64,000 bases of DNA. Source: JAJNBA01 sp035512775 (GTDB lineage Bacteria; Actinomycetota; UBA4738; HRBIN12). Location: contig DATKDI010000055.1 in assembly GCA_035512775.1 (NCBI GenBank), forward strand, positions 1-64,000, in the 5' to 3' direction. Each line of letters starts with the position of its first letter. Position 1 is the stretch's first letter. A program made the position numbers and the translations under genes. Below the pieces are notes generated by a model that ran no database searches, was not told the origin of the DNA, and worked only from the letters and a program-made list of their open reading frames with translations. Shown here in pieces: positions 36,395-44,768 of this stretch.

Positions 36395-36771
36395 CCGCTC
36401 ACCCCGATCGCCTCGCACACGATCTTCACGAGCTCCGTGGGGTCGAACGGCTTCGTCACGACCGTCACGTACTCCCCCGCGTAGGCCCCGAACTCCTCGG
36501 CGCCGCGCCCCGTGAGGAAGATCACCGGGAGCGAGGCGAGGGCCGGCTCCTCCCGGAGTCGCTGGTAGACCTCGTGGCCGTCCATCCCCGGCATCGTTGC
36601 GTCCAGGACGAGGGCGTCGGGGGGCGCCGCGATCACGCGTACGAGCGCGTCGTCGCCGCGCCCGACCGAATCGATCGTGATCCCGACCGCGCGGAAGTTG
36701 ACCTGGAGAAGCCGATGCAGGATCGGATCGTCGTCTGCGAACAGGACGCGGGGTGAGTCTGACGAGGACAC
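36391..36771 (-). CDS. Single-domain response regulator
   Basis: 126 residues, a lone receiver domain: acidic pocket ADDDP (12-15), phospho-acceptor Asp57 (LVLDATMPGMDG), Thr87 and Lys107 (VTKPF). No output domain, like CheY or Spo0F types. It is the first gene of the argS-GNAT-hom-thrC-thrB transcript and overlaps argS by 4 nt; no histidine kinase is nearby. GTG start with a TATCCT box 6 nt upstream. Confidence 0.92.
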   Translation of the reverse strand: MSSSDSPRVLFADDDPILHRLLQVNFRAVGITIDSVGRGDDALVRVIAAPPDALVLDATMPGMDGHEVYQRLREEPALASLPVIFLTGRGAEEFGAYAGEYVTVVTKPFDPTELVKIVCEAIGVSG

Positions 36772-36777
36772 GCGCCG

Positions 36778-36783
36778 AGGATA
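36778..36783 (-). promoter_or_regulatory. -10 box TATCCT for the response regulator-argS-thr operon
   Basis: TATCCT ends 6 nt before the GTG start at 36771, so the transcript is probably leaderless. Confidence 0.5.
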
Positions 36784-36823
36784 GCCCGGCCGACGTCGCC
36801 CAAAGCATCAGAAGGCCGGTTGC

Positions 36824-36829
36824 TAGACT
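36824..36829 (+). promoter_or_regulatory. -10 box TAGACT for tRNA-Arg
   Basis: TAGACT lies 11 nt before the tRNA 5' end, a normal distance for a tRNA promoter with a very short 5' leader. Confidence 0.5.
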
Positions 36830-36840
36830 TCCGGACCCGA

Positions 36841-36912
36841 GCCCCCGTAGCTCAGGGGATAGAGCACCGGCCTCCGGAGCCGGGGGCGCAGGTTCGAATC
36901 CTGCCGGGGGCG
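36841..36912 (+). tRNA. tRNA-Arg (anticodon CCG)
   Basis: 72 nt fold into a full cloverleaf: 7-bp acceptor stem GCCCCCG/CGGGGGC, 4-bp D stem GCTC/GAGC, anticodon stem CCGGC/GCCGG with loop CTCCGGA (anticodon CCG at 36874-36876, reading CGG), 4-nt variable region, and T arm GCAGG-TTCGAAT-CCTGC. Discriminator is G; CCA is not encoded. It is followed after only 4 nt by the pdxH start codon. Confidence 0.97.
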
Positions 36913-36916
36913 CGCA

Positions 36917-37534
36917 GTGGGCGCCGAGCACGACCAGCCGCTGGAGCTCGAGAGCCTCCCGTCCGAACCGGTCGCGCTGTTCCGGCGCTGGTACGAGGAT
37001 GCGGAGCGCACGGGCATCCATCTCCCCAACGCGATCGCCCTGGCGACCGCCGCATCCGACGGACGTCCTTCCATCCGTCACGTCCTGCTCCGAGAGATCG
37101 AGGACGGGGGATTCGTCTTCTACACGAACCACGGGAGCCGGAAGGGGACTGAGCTCGACGAGAACCCTCGAGCGGCCTTCTCGATCTTCTGGCGCGAGCT
37201 CGACCGTCAGATCTCCGTCACCGGCGACGTCGCGCCGGTGACCGCGGAGGAGTCCGACGGGTACTTCGCCACACGCCCACGCGAGGCTCGCCTCGGAACG
37301 TGGGCCTCGCGGCAGAGCGCCGAGCTGGCGTCCCGAGACGAGCTGATGGAGCGGTTCGCCGCCTTCGATGCTCGCTATCCGGGCGATGACGTGCCGCGAC
37401 CGCCGTTCTGGGGGGGCTACCGGATCGAGCCGATCACGGTGGAGTTCTGGCAGGGGCGTCGGCACCGGCTCCACGACCGCTTCCTGTACGAACGGACGGA
37501 CGGCGGCTGGTCGACCCGGCGGCTCTCGCCCTAG
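36917..37534 (+). CDS. pdxH: Pyridoxamine 5'-phosphate oxidase
   Basis: 205 residues. FMN enzyme oxidising pyridoxine/pyridoxamine 5'-phosphate to PLP. Contains NAIALATA, PSIRHVLLREI, FYTNHGSRKG (FMN binding), and the C-terminal dimer segment with HRLHDRFLYER. The GTG start at 36917 is 4 nt after the tRNA 3' end; no other in-frame start keeps the conserved N-terminal FRRW region. Expression therefore probably depends on tRNA processing. Confidence 0.94.
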   Translation: MGAEHDQPLELESLPSEPVALFRRWYEDAERTGIHLPNAIALATAASDGRPSIRHVLLREIEDGGFVFYTNHGSRKGTELDENPRAAFSIFWRELDRQISVTGDVAPVTAEESDGYFATRPREARLGTWASRQSAELASRDELMERFAAFDARYPGDDVPRPPFWGGYRIEPITVEFWQGRRHRLHDRFLYERTDGGWSTRRLSP

Positions 37535-37538
37535 CCGG

Positions 37539-37544
37539 TAGGCT
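37539..37544 (+). promoter_or_regulatory. -10 box TAGGCT before the M20 peptidase
   Basis: TAGGCT ends 9 nt before the ATG at 37554 in the short gap after pdxH, suggesting a separate leaderless transcript. Confidence 0.4.
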
Positions 37545-37553
37545 TCGCAGCCC

Positions 37554-38942
37554 ATGAGCGACGATGAGGAGCTTCGCGAGCGGATCGCCGCCGACATGCC
37601 GCGCACGGTCGCGGAGCTCGAGCGGCTCGTGCGCATCCCGTCGATGGGCTATCCAGGCTACGACCCGGCCGATGTCCGGGCCTCGGCCGAGACGACCAGA
37701 GACATCCTGAAAGAGGCCGGCGTGGAGAACGCCCGCCTGCTGGAACTGGAGGGCGGACACCCGGCGGTCTTCGGGGAGATCCCCGGACCCGACGGCGCGC
37801 GCAGCGTCCTGCTCTACGCGCACCACGACGTGCAACCCGAGGGCCCGCTCGACCAGTGGGACACGCCACCGTTCGCACCGGTCGTGAGAGACGGGCGGAT
37901 GTACGGGCGTGGTGCCGCGGACGACAAGAGCGGCATCGTGGTGCATGCGGCGGCGATCCGGGCCCTGCTCGCCGATGGCGAACCTCCGGTGACGATCAAG
38001 GTCGTCGTCGAAGGCGAGGAGGAATGCTCGACCGAACATCTGCCCGACCTCGTCCGGGGTCACGCCGACCTGCTGAAGGCCGACGTCGCGGTCATCGCCG
38101 ACGGCGGCAACTACCGCACCGGCGTCCCGACGATGAACACTTCGATCCGAGGCGTGACCGACATCGTGGTGCAGGTCCGAGTCCTTCCGACTGCCCAGCA
38201 CTCGGGTGCCTACGGGGGACCGATCCCGGATGCGATCACCGCGCTCGCGCGGATGATCTCCTCGCTGCACACCGACGAGGGTGACGTCGCGATCGAAGGC
38301 CTGAAGCGATCCGAGTGGGAGGGCGCCCAGATCCCCGAAGACGAGTTCCGCGACGAGTCGGGTGTCCTCGACTCGGTGAAGTTGACCGGCTCGGGCACGA
38401 TCGCGGACCGTCTGCTGTCCTCCCCCGCCGTCGCCGTGCTGGGCGTCGACGCGCCGGCGATCGCCGGCTCGTCGAACCAGATCGTGCCGGTCGCTCGCGC
38501 TCGCGTGAGCCTGCGACTCGCGCCGAGCGACGACCCCGGCGCGGCACGCGAGGCGCTCGTGGACCACCTCCGGGCCCACGCCCCATGGGGCGTGGAGGTG
38601 ACGTTCGAGGGCGGTTCCGGTTTCGAGGCCGGCCACGGTTACCTGGTCGACACGTCGACGCCTGCGAGTCGCGCGGCGATGAACGCCCTCGCGCGGGCGT
38701 ACGGGCGCGACCCGATCGAGGTGGGCTCGGGAGGATCGATCCCTCTGGTCCCGATGCTCACCGAGACGTTCCCCGGCATCGAGGTTCTGATCTGGGGCGC
38801 GATGGACGAACGCTCGTTCATCCATTCCGTGAACGAGAGCGTGGACCTGTCCGAGATCGAGCACATCGCGCTCGCCGAAGCGCTCTTCGTCCGCAACCTC
38901 GGCGAGGGAACCGGCGAGCCGGCTGCTACGTTGGGGGCGTGA
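37554..38942 (+). CDS. M20 family metallopeptidase (dipeptidase-like)
   Basis: 462 residues. Two-zinc peptidase: YAHHDVQPEG (first His and catalytic Asp), GRGAADDKSG (bridging Asp), EGEEECSTEHL (catalytic Glu pair), a lid/dimerisation domain from about 190 to 330 containing the AQHSGAYGG His, and the late His ligand near FIHSVNES. Resembles CNDP-type dipeptidases and DapE/ArgE-like enzymes; substrate unknown. Its stop overlaps the bpa start. Confidence 0.92.
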   Translation: MSDDEELRERIAADMPRTVAELERLVRIPSMGYPGYDPADVRASAETTRDILKEAGVENARLLELEGGHPAVFGEIPGPDGARSVLLYAHHDVQPEGPLDQWDTPPFAPVVRDGRMYGRGAADDKSGIVVHAAAIRALLADGEPPVTIKVVVEGEEECSTEHLPDLVRGHADLLKADVAVIADGGNYRTGVPTMNTSIRGVTDIVVQVRVLPTAQHSGAYGGPIPDAITALARMISSLHTDEGDVAIEGLKRSEWEGAQIPEDEFRDESGVLDSVKLTGSGTIADRLLSSPAVAVLGVDAPAIAGSSNQIVPVARARVSLRLAPSDDPGAAREALVDHLRAHAPWGVEVTFEGGSGFEAGHGYLVDTSTPASRAAMNALARAYGRDPIEVGSGGSIPLVPMLTETFPGIEVLIWGAMDERSFIHSVNESVDLSEIEHIALAEALFVRNLGEGTGEPAATLGA

Positions 38943-39460
38943 GCACCTCCGAGGACGCAGCCCCCGTCCAGCCGATCCCCGCGGTCCCCGTCGAGGTACC
39001 TCCGGAGCCGGGGAAGCCAGACACCGAGGGCGCGCCACCGGCGGAGACCATCACCGAGCCGGCAAAGCTCCTGAGGATCGCGTCGATGGTCCGCGAGCTC
39101 CTGGAGGAGACACGCCACGCCTCCATGGACGAGGCCGGGCGCACACGGCTGGTCGACATCTACCACCGTTCCGTCGATGAGCTGGGCCAGGTGGTCAGCC
39201 AGGACCTGAAGGACGAGCTCCAGGAACTGGTGCCGCCGCTCGACGGCGTGCCGAGCGAATCCGAGATGCGCATCGCGCAGGCGCAGCTCGTGGGATGGCT
39301 CGAGGGGCTGTTCCACGGGATCCAGGCGGCCATGTTCGCCCAGCAGATGGCGGCGCGACAGCAGTTCGAGGAGATCCGGCGCCGCGGTCTCATGGCGCAG
39401 AACCCCGAACAGCAGACCCCCGAACAGCAGGGCGCCCCGCCGCGCGGGCAGTACCTCTAG
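38939..39460 (+). CDS. bpa: Bacterial proteasome activator Bpa/PafE
   Basis: 173 residues. ATP-independent ring activator of the 20S proteasome that delivers unfolded proteins. A Pro/Glu-rich disordered N-terminus (1-40) precedes the helical core (EPAKLLRIASMVRELLEE to about 150), and the C-terminus ends GQYL, the HbYX-like gate-opening motif. GTG start overlaps the peptidase stop (GTGA). Its stop codon lies in the palindrome CTAG shared with the convergent potC stop. Implies a Pup-proteasome system elsewhere in the genome. Confidence 0.93.
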   Translation: MSTSEDAAPVQPIPAVPVEVPPEPGKPDTEGAPPAETITEPAKLLRIASMVRELLEETRHASMDEAGRTRLVDIYHRSVDELGQVVSQDLKDELQELVPPLDGVPSESEMRIAQAQLVGWLEGLFHGIQAAMFAQQMAARQQFEEIRRRGLMAQNPEQQTPEQQGAPPRGQYL

Positions 39461-40263
39461 GATCCGGTCTGTCGCTCCTCCCGCGTGAGCAGCTGCGCGA
39501 TCAGCACGGGGACGAACGTCAGCACGATCACGAGGATCGCCGCCACGTTCGTCACCGGCCGCTGCCTCGGTCGGAACAGGCGCTCGAAGATCCAGATCGG
39601 AACCGTCTGTTGGTTCCCCGCGGTGAACGTCGTGACCACGACCTCGTCGAAGCTCAGCGCGAAGGCCAGGATCCCGCCCGCCAACAGAGCGGTGGCGAGG
39701 TTCGGGAGCACTACGTGCCGGAACGTCTGCCAACCCGTCGCGCCGAGGTCGGCGGACGCCTCCGTGATGTTCGGCGACATCCGTCGGAACCGGGCGACCA
39801 CGTTGTTGTAGACGATCACGATGCAGAAGGTCGCGTGCGCCACGGCCAGCGTCCACGTGCTGAACGGCACGCCCGCGATCGCGAAGGAGGACCGCAGCGC
39901 GATCCCCGTCACGATGCCGGGCAGCGCGATCGGGAGCAGCACCACGAACGAGATCGCCTCTCGACCGAAGAACCGCGTCCGATAGACCGCTGCGGCGAGG
40001 AGGCTGCCGATCACGAGGGCGATCACGGTCGCGATCGTGGCGACCGTGACGGAGAGACGGAGCGCCGCCCACAGGCTCGGATTGGAGAGGGCTACCTCGA
40101 ACCATCGAGTGGTCAGACCCGGGGGTGGGAACGTGAACAACGCCGACTGGGTGTTGAACGCGTAGAGGATGATGAGCGCCAAGGGGAAGTAGAGGAACAC
40201 CACCACGCCGAAGGCGGCGAGCCGGAGCCCGGATCCCGCCCGATCGCCGGTCCACCGCGCCAT
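39457..40263 (-). CDS. potC: Polyamine-type ABC transporter permease PotC
   Basis: 268 residues, six membrane helices, with the EAA loop EASADLGATGWQTFRHVVLPN near residue 175. Second permease of a spermidine/putrescine-type importer. ATG 40263 overlaps the potB stop by one base; the frame upstream is a shadow of potB. Confidence 0.93.
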   Translation of the reverse strand: MARWTGDRAGSGLRLAAFGVVVFLYFPLALIILYAFNTQSALFTFPPPGLTTRWFEVALSNPSLWAALRLSVTVATIATVIALVIGSLLAAAVYRTRFFGREAISFVVLLPIALPGIVTGIALRSSFAIAGVPFSTWTLAVAHATFCIVIVYNNVVARFRRMSPNITEASADLGATGWQTFRHVVLPNLATALLAGGILAFALSFDEVVVTTFTAGNQQTVPIWIFERLFRPRQRPVTNVAAILVIVLTFVPVLIAQLLTREERQTGS

Positions 40264-41195
40264 CAGAGCGTCTCGAACGCGCCGGTCCGTCGCGAGACCA
40301 GAAGGTAGCCGACCATGATGATCATCGCGACCAACGTGAACGCTGCGGCGAGCGGCGTGTTGCCGATCACGCCGACCTGTTGGAAGACCTCCTGACCGAG
40401 GAACAGCTGCGATTGCCCGAAGATCGATGGCAGGATGAAGTCCCCTAACGTGAGAGAGAACGTGAAGATCGAGCCGGCGATCAGACCGGGCTTCGCCAGG
40501 GGCAGCACGATCCTGCGGAACGTGAACCACGGGCGAGCGCCGAGGTCACTCGAGGCCTCGAGGTAGGAACGGGGCACACGCTCGAGCGCGGCTTCCACCG
40601 GCAGGATCATGAACGGCAGCCACAGGTAGACGAACGCGATGAAGAGCGCGAAGTACGACTGGATCACCGAAGGGCCACCGATGATCGGGGTCTGCAGGAT
40701 CGCACGCACGACCCCCTCCAGGCCGAGCCGCTCCAGTCCCCAGTTCATGATCCCCTCGTTGGTGAGGATCTGCCTCCACGCCAGTGCGCGCACGAGATAG
40801 CTGGACCAGAGCGGCATGATCACCACGAGGTACAGGACCGTCTTCATGCGTGATGTCGCGTACCGAGCCATGTAGTACGCGAGAGGGAAGGCGAGCACCG
40901 CGCACGCCACGCTCACCGCAGCGGCCATCACGAACGTTCGGATGATGATGTCGCGGTGGGCGGGCTCCAGGAGCTTGCCGTAGGTCCCGAGCGTGAAGTC
41001 GCGCGCGATCAGACCCGTGAACTCCTCCTGGCTCCAGAACCCGTAGATCAGCATCGAGACGAGCGACCCGAGATAGATCACGCCGAGCCACAGGAGTCCT
41101 GGGAGAAGCAGGAGGGTGAGCTTGGACCACGGATGCCGGTGGAAGAACCCGCTGATGCGAGCGGCGGGTCCTCGTCGGCGGGCCGTCATCTGCAT
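40263..41195 (-). CDS. potB: Polyamine-type ABC transporter permease PotB
   Basis: 310 residues, six membrane helices, EAA loop EASSDLGARPWFTFRRIVLPL near residue 220. First permease of the importer. ATG 41195 (a second ATG two codons later is possible). Separated from potD by 82 nt that hold a strong hairpin. Confidence 0.93.
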   Translation of the reverse strand: MQMTARRRGPAARISGFFHRHPWSKLTLLLLPGLLWLGVIYLGSLVSMLIYGFWSQEEFTGLIARDFTLGTYGKLLEPAHRDIIIRTFVMAAAVSVACAVLAFPLAYYMARYATSRMKTVLYLVVIMPLWSSYLVRALAWRQILTNEGIMNWGLERLGLEGVVRAILQTPIIGGPSVIQSYFALFIAFVYLWLPFMILPVEAALERVPRSYLEASSDLGARPWFTFRRIVLPLAKPGLIAGSIFTFSLTLGDFILPSIFGQSQLFLGQEVFQQVGVIGNTPLAAAFTLVAMIIMVGYLLVSRRTGAFETL

Positions 41196-41207
41196 GCGTG
41201 CGTGGGC

Positions 41208-41238
41208 GGACGGGGCCCGCGTTCCGCGGGCCCCGTCC
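41208..41238 (-). terminator. 14-bp hairpin between potD and potB
   Basis: Perfect stem GGACGGGGCCCGCG/CGCGGGCCCCGTCC with a 3-nt loop, in the only non-overlapping junction of the pot operon. No T run; likely limits read-through or protects the potD mRNA 3' end, giving more binding protein than permease. Confidence 0.6.
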
Positions 41239-41277
41239 CGTCCATCCTCGTGTCGTCCGTTGCGCCTCGGACGAGGC

Positions 41278-42519
41278 TCAACGGCCGCCGATCACGGCGA
41301 CGTACTGGGTGACCCATTCGAGGTAGGGCACGCACTCGGTCGCCTCGTCGTCGTCGAAGCAGTCGGCCTGCGGCGTCCGCCAGAACTCGATCTGGTCGAA
41401 GTCACCCAGGCCGTTCGTCGCGCACCCCTCGTCGGTCAGCAGCTCGTTCCCCTCGCACGCCGCGAGGTTCGCAGGCACCGTCCCGAACCACGCGGCGAGG
41501 TCGCCCTGGAGCTTCTCGTTCAACGACCACTCCATCCACATGTACGCGCAGTTCGGGTGCGGGGCGTCGGTGTGCATCATCGTGGTGTCCGCCCACCCGG
41601 TGACGCCCTCCTCCGGGGTGGAGCTCTTGAAGTCCGGGTTCTCAGCCGCCAGCACGTTCCTCTGGAACGGCCAGGACGAGCTGGCGACCGCCTCCCCGTT
41701 GCCGAAGTCGTCGATCTGGACGAACGCGTCGTGCCAGTACCGACCGACGAGCTCCCGCTGCTGCCGCAGCAGGTCCAGCGCCGCATCGAACTGATCGCGG
41801 TTCAGCGCGTACGGATCCGTGATCCCGAGCTCCGGGTTGTGGGCCCGCAGGTAGACGGCGGCGTCGGCGATGTAGATCGCCCCGTCGTACGCCTGGACCC
41901 GTCCCTGGTTCGACTCCCCATCGGGCAGCGTCGTCTCCTCGAAGACGACGTTCCAGCTCGTCGGGGCCTCGCCCTGGAAGATCGCGTCGTTGTACATGAG
42001 GACGTTGTATCCCCACTGGTACGGCACGCCGTAGTGCTCGCCCGTACCGTCGTCGTCCGTGTCGACCGTGTGCCACGGCGCGTCCGTCAGGTTCGGGTCG
42101 ACGAGGTCGTAGCTCTCGATCAGGTCGACGTTCACGGGCTGCACGGTCCCGCTCTCGATCAGGCGAAGGCTGGCATCCCCCGAAGCAGTGACCAGGTCGT
42201 ATTGACCGCCACCCTCCTGCATCAGGGCGACCATCTCGTCGGACGTGTTCGCGGTCTTGTTCGTGACCGCGCACCCGGTGTCCGCCTCGAACTGCGTGAC
42301 CCAGTCGAACGCGGGATCGGTGTCCCCGCGCTCGATGTAGCCGGCCCACGAGATGATGCTCACCTCGCCCTCGCCGTCACCGACCTCGGTGACCCTCGCC
42401 TCGTCCGGGTCGGTCGGAACCGCGGTGCCGTCCCCGTCTTCACCCTCGTCGCCTCCGCAGCCAGCCGCGATCAACGCGAGCGTGGAGAAGGCGACCAGCC
42501 ATCGGCTGAGCTTCTTCAT
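41278..42519 (-). CDS. potD: Polyamine-type substrate-binding lipoprotein PotD
   Basis: 413 residues. Lipoprotein signal peptide with lipobox LIAAGC (Cys21), an acidic Gly/Asp linker, then a periplasmic-binding fold (EVSIISWAGYIERG, VVFEE, YQWGYNVLMYN). Typical of PotD/PotF-family proteins, which bind spermidine or putrescine; related proteins bind other cations. Aromatic and acidic residues are plentiful but the ligand is not certain. ATG overlaps the potA stop (ATGA). Confidence 0.92.
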   Translation of the reverse strand: MKKLSRWLVAFSTLALIAAGCGGDEGEDGDGTAVPTDPDEARVTEVGDGEGEVSIISWAGYIERGDTDPAFDWVTQFEADTGCAVTNKTANTSDEMVALMQEGGGQYDLVTASGDASLRLIESGTVQPVNVDLIESYDLVDPNLTDAPWHTVDTDDDGTGEHYGVPYQWGYNVLMYNDAIFQGEAPTSWNVVFEETTLPDGESNQGRVQAYDGAIYIADAAVYLRAHNPELGITDPYALNRDQFDAALDLLRQQRELVGRYWHDAFVQIDDFGNGEAVASSSWPFQRNVLAAENPDFKSSTPEEGVTGWADTTMMHTDAPHPNCAYMWMEWSLNEKLQGDLAAWFGTVPANLAACEGNELLTDEGCATNGLGDFDQIEFWRTPQADCFDDDEATECVPYLEWVTQYVAVIGGR

Positions 42520-43634
42520 GCGACCCCCTCTTCCGGGTCCGTGGCGGACCCCTCGTTCCCTCCGGTCGTGTCTACGGCCCGGTTGTTGCTTCGCTCCCAC
42601 CGGAGGCGCACGGGCTTCCCGCGCACCTGCAGCGCCTCCATCGAGCTCGTGGCGAGGTTCTGCTCCATCACGACCAGCTCTCCCCCTTCATCGAGCTCGA
42701 CGATGTACCGCGTGATCGCACCCAGATATACGACTTCGCGCACGTGCCCGGTTGCGGTGCAATGCGAGCCGTCCACCTCGGCTTCCGCCGTGACGAACGC
42801 GATCTTCTCCGGTCGCACGGTGAACGCGTGTGGGCTCCCCGTGATCCGTGCGGCCACCTCACCCTCCAGCACGTTCGAGACGCCGATGAAACCGGCCACG
42901 AACGCCGTGCTGGGTCGCTCGTACACGTCGGCCGGCGATCCCACCTGCTCGACCTTCCCCTGGTTGAAGACCGCGAGCCGGTCGCTCATCGTGAGCGCCT
43001 CTTCCTGGTCATGTGTCACGTACAGGAAGGTCACGCTCACCTCCTGCTGGATCTCCTTCAGCTCGATCTGCATCGCTTGGCGGAGCTTGAGGTCCAGGGC
43101 GCCCAGGGGCTCATCCAGCAGGAGCACCTTCGGGCGCATCACGAGCGAGCGGGCGAGCGCCACCCGTTGCCGTTGCCCGCCGGACAGCTGCCCGGGCTTG
43201 CGGTCCCCGAGATGCCCGAGCCGAACCATCTCGAGGGCGTCCGCCACCCGCCGTGTCCGCTCGTCACGCGATACCTTGCGCACCATCAACCCGTAGCCCA
43301 CGTTCTGCGCCACGGTCATGTGCGGGAAAAGGGCGTAGTCCTGGAAGACCGTGTTCACGTCGCGCTCGAAGGGCGGGAGGTCGGAGACGTCCCGGCCGCC
43401 GAGCAGGATCCGTCCCGAGGTGGGTAGCTCGAAACCCGCGATCATCCGGAGGCACGTCGTCTTTCCGGAGCCGGAGGGCCCGAGGAGGGAGAAGAACTCG
43501 CCGGGCCGGATATCCAAGGTGACGCCGCCAACGGCGACGACGTCGCCGAAGCGCTTGACGACGTCGTCCAGCGCGACGGCAGCTGAGGAGTCGTCCACCT
43601 CGGGTGGCGCCTCCGCACGGGTTGCTTCAGCCAC
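42516..43634 (-). CDS. potA: Polyamine-type ABC transporter ATPase PotA
   Basis: 372 residues. NBD with Walker A GPSGSGKTT, signature LSGGQRQR, Walker B LLLDEPLGALD and H-loop THDQEEA, followed by a C-terminal OB-type regulatory domain (TOBE). GTG at 43634 has GAGAGGGGGAG upstream and is preferred over a TTG 7 codons earlier. First gene of the operon. A weak promoter TTGCAC-N17-CAAGAT is visible about 30-70 nt upstream. Confidence 0.93.
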   Translation of the reverse strand: MAEATRAEAPPEVDDSSAAVALDDVVKRFGDVVAVGGVTLDIRPGEFFSLLGPSGSGKTTCLRMIAGFELPTSGRILLGGRDVSDLPPFERDVNTVFQDYALFPHMTVAQNVGYGLMVRKVSRDERTRRVADALEMVRLGHLGDRKPGQLSGGQRQRVALARSLVMRPKVLLLDEPLGALDLKLRQAMQIELKEIQQEVSVTFLYVTHDQEEALTMSDRLAVFNQGKVEQVGSPADVYERPSTAFVAGFIGVSNVLEGEVAARITGSPHAFTVRPEKIAFVTAEAEVDGSHCTATGHVREVVYLGAITRYIVELDEGGELVVMEQNLATSSMEALQVRGKPVRLRWERSNNRAVDTTGGNEGSATDPEEGVA

Positions 43635-43727
43635 TCGCCGCTCTCCCCCTCTCAACCCCGCAGCGTGGTGAACCCGGCAATCTTGACGGCGAAGTGCGAA
43701 CCGTGCAACGGGTCGCGCGGCGCCGGG

Positions 43728-44756
43728 TCAGGGGTCCACGGAAGCGGCATGGCCGAGGAGTCCGCGCGTGAGGTCGCCGACGATCCCCGGCCCGCGGTAG
43801 ATGAGCCCGGTGTAGAGCTGGACGGCGACCGCGCCGGCGTCGAGACAGGCTCGGACGTCCACGGTCGTGGAGATGCCTCCGCAGGCAACGATCGGGACGG
43901 CGCGGCCGGTCGCGGCGGTGACGGCGGAGACGATCCGCGGCGTCAGCTCCCGGAGGGGCGCGCCGGAGAGGCCGCCGCGACCGGCCGCCAAACGGGGGTC
44001 CTGGACCGGGATCGTGTTGGTGCAGACGAGCCCATCGGCCCCCGCGTCGATCGCGGCGCGCGCGAGGTCCAGGACGACCGCACGCTCCTCGTCGTTCGTG
44101 AACGGCGGCAGCTTCAGGAGCACCGGCAGCTCCGTGCGACGGCGGAAGGTCGTCAGCAGGGTGCCCATGTGCGCGGCATCGTGGCGCCAGGGAGCGTTCG
44201 GGCTGCTGGCGTTCAGCTCGAACGCATCCACGTGGGGAGCCAGGAGCTCCACGGTCATCGTCGCCGCGTCGATGTCCTCATCGGCGACGCTCGCGAACCG
44301 GGGCGCCGTCCGTCGGACCCGCGCCAGGTTCGCTGCGGCGGCCTCCGCCCCCGGATTGGGGAGGCCCATCGAGTTCACGATCGCGCCACGCCGGGGGGAA
44401 CGGACGATCCTCGGCTTGGGATTCCCTTCCCTCGGCGCGCGCGTGATGGTGCCACCGACCACGAACCCGAAGCCGAGTTGTCCCAGCGCGTCGAGATGCC
44501 GGCACGTCTTGTCGAAGCCCGCGGCCAGTCCGATCGGATTGGGAAGCCGCACGCCGCAGAGGTCGACCTCGATCGACGGATCGCGAACGGCTCGCCCGAT
44601 CCGCTCCCACGGGAGCGGCAGTGACAACGCAGCGGTCGCAACCCGATGCGACGCTTCGGGAGGGAGCGCGAAGAACGCCGCGCGACCGACGGCCCCGTAC
44701 CATCCGTCTCCTTGGCGGTCTCCTTGGCCATCTCCTTGGCCGTCGGCACGAGCCAC
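43728..44756 (-). CDS. pyrD: Dihydroorotate dehydrogenase, class 2 (quinone)
   Basis: 342 residues. Oxidises dihydroorotate to orotate with FMN and membrane quinone. Class 2 features: N-terminal membrane-association helix region (AAFFALPPEASHRVATAAL), GFDKTCRHLDALGQLGFGFV, and catalytic Ser in NASSPNA. The first 18 residues are a tandem repeat product (QGDGQGDRQGDG) from three 12-bp units. GTG at 44756 lies 6 nt after a TAGCAT -10 box that interlocks with the pyrE -10 box. Confidence 0.95.
   Translation of the reverse strand: MARADGQGDGQGDRQGDGWYGAVGRAAFFALPPEASHRVATAALSLPLPWERIGRAVRDPSIEVDLCGVRLPNPIGLAAGFDKTCRHLDALGQLGFGFVVGGTITRAPREGNPKPRIVRSPRRGAIVNSMGLPNPGAEAAAANLARVRRTAPRFASVADEDIDAATMTVELLAPHVDAFELNASSPNAPWRHDAAHMGTLLTTFRRRTELPVLLKLPPFTNDEERAVVLDLARAAIDAGADGLVCTNTIPVQDPRLAAGRGGLSGAPLRELTPRIVSAVTAATGRAVPIVACGGISTTVDVRACLDAGAVAVQLYTGLIYRGPGIVGDLTRGLLGHAASVDP
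44706..44741. repeat. Three 12-bp tandem repeats at the pyrD start
   Basis: On the plus strand GTCTCCTTGGCG, GTCTCCTTGGCC, ATCTCCTTGGCC follow each other without gaps. On the minus strand each unit contains AAGGAGA and encodes Gln-Gly-Asp-Gly/Arg within the pyrD N-terminus. Confidence 0.75.
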
Positions 44757-44761
44757 GTCCG

Positions 44762-44768
44762 TATGCTA
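44762..44768. promoter_or_regulatory. Interlocked -10 boxes for pyrE (TATGCT) and pyrD (TAGCAT)
   Basis: TATGCTA reads as TATGCT on the plus strand (8 nt before the pyrE ATG) and as TAGCAT on the minus strand (6 nt before the pyrD GTG). The two boxes share five base pairs. Confidence 0.6.

Noticed and set aside
36395..37636. Long upstream extension of the argS frame
   Set aside because: It runs over the response regulator, tRNA and pdxH; the GTG at 36394 in a GTGA overlap gives a normal ArgS N-terminus.
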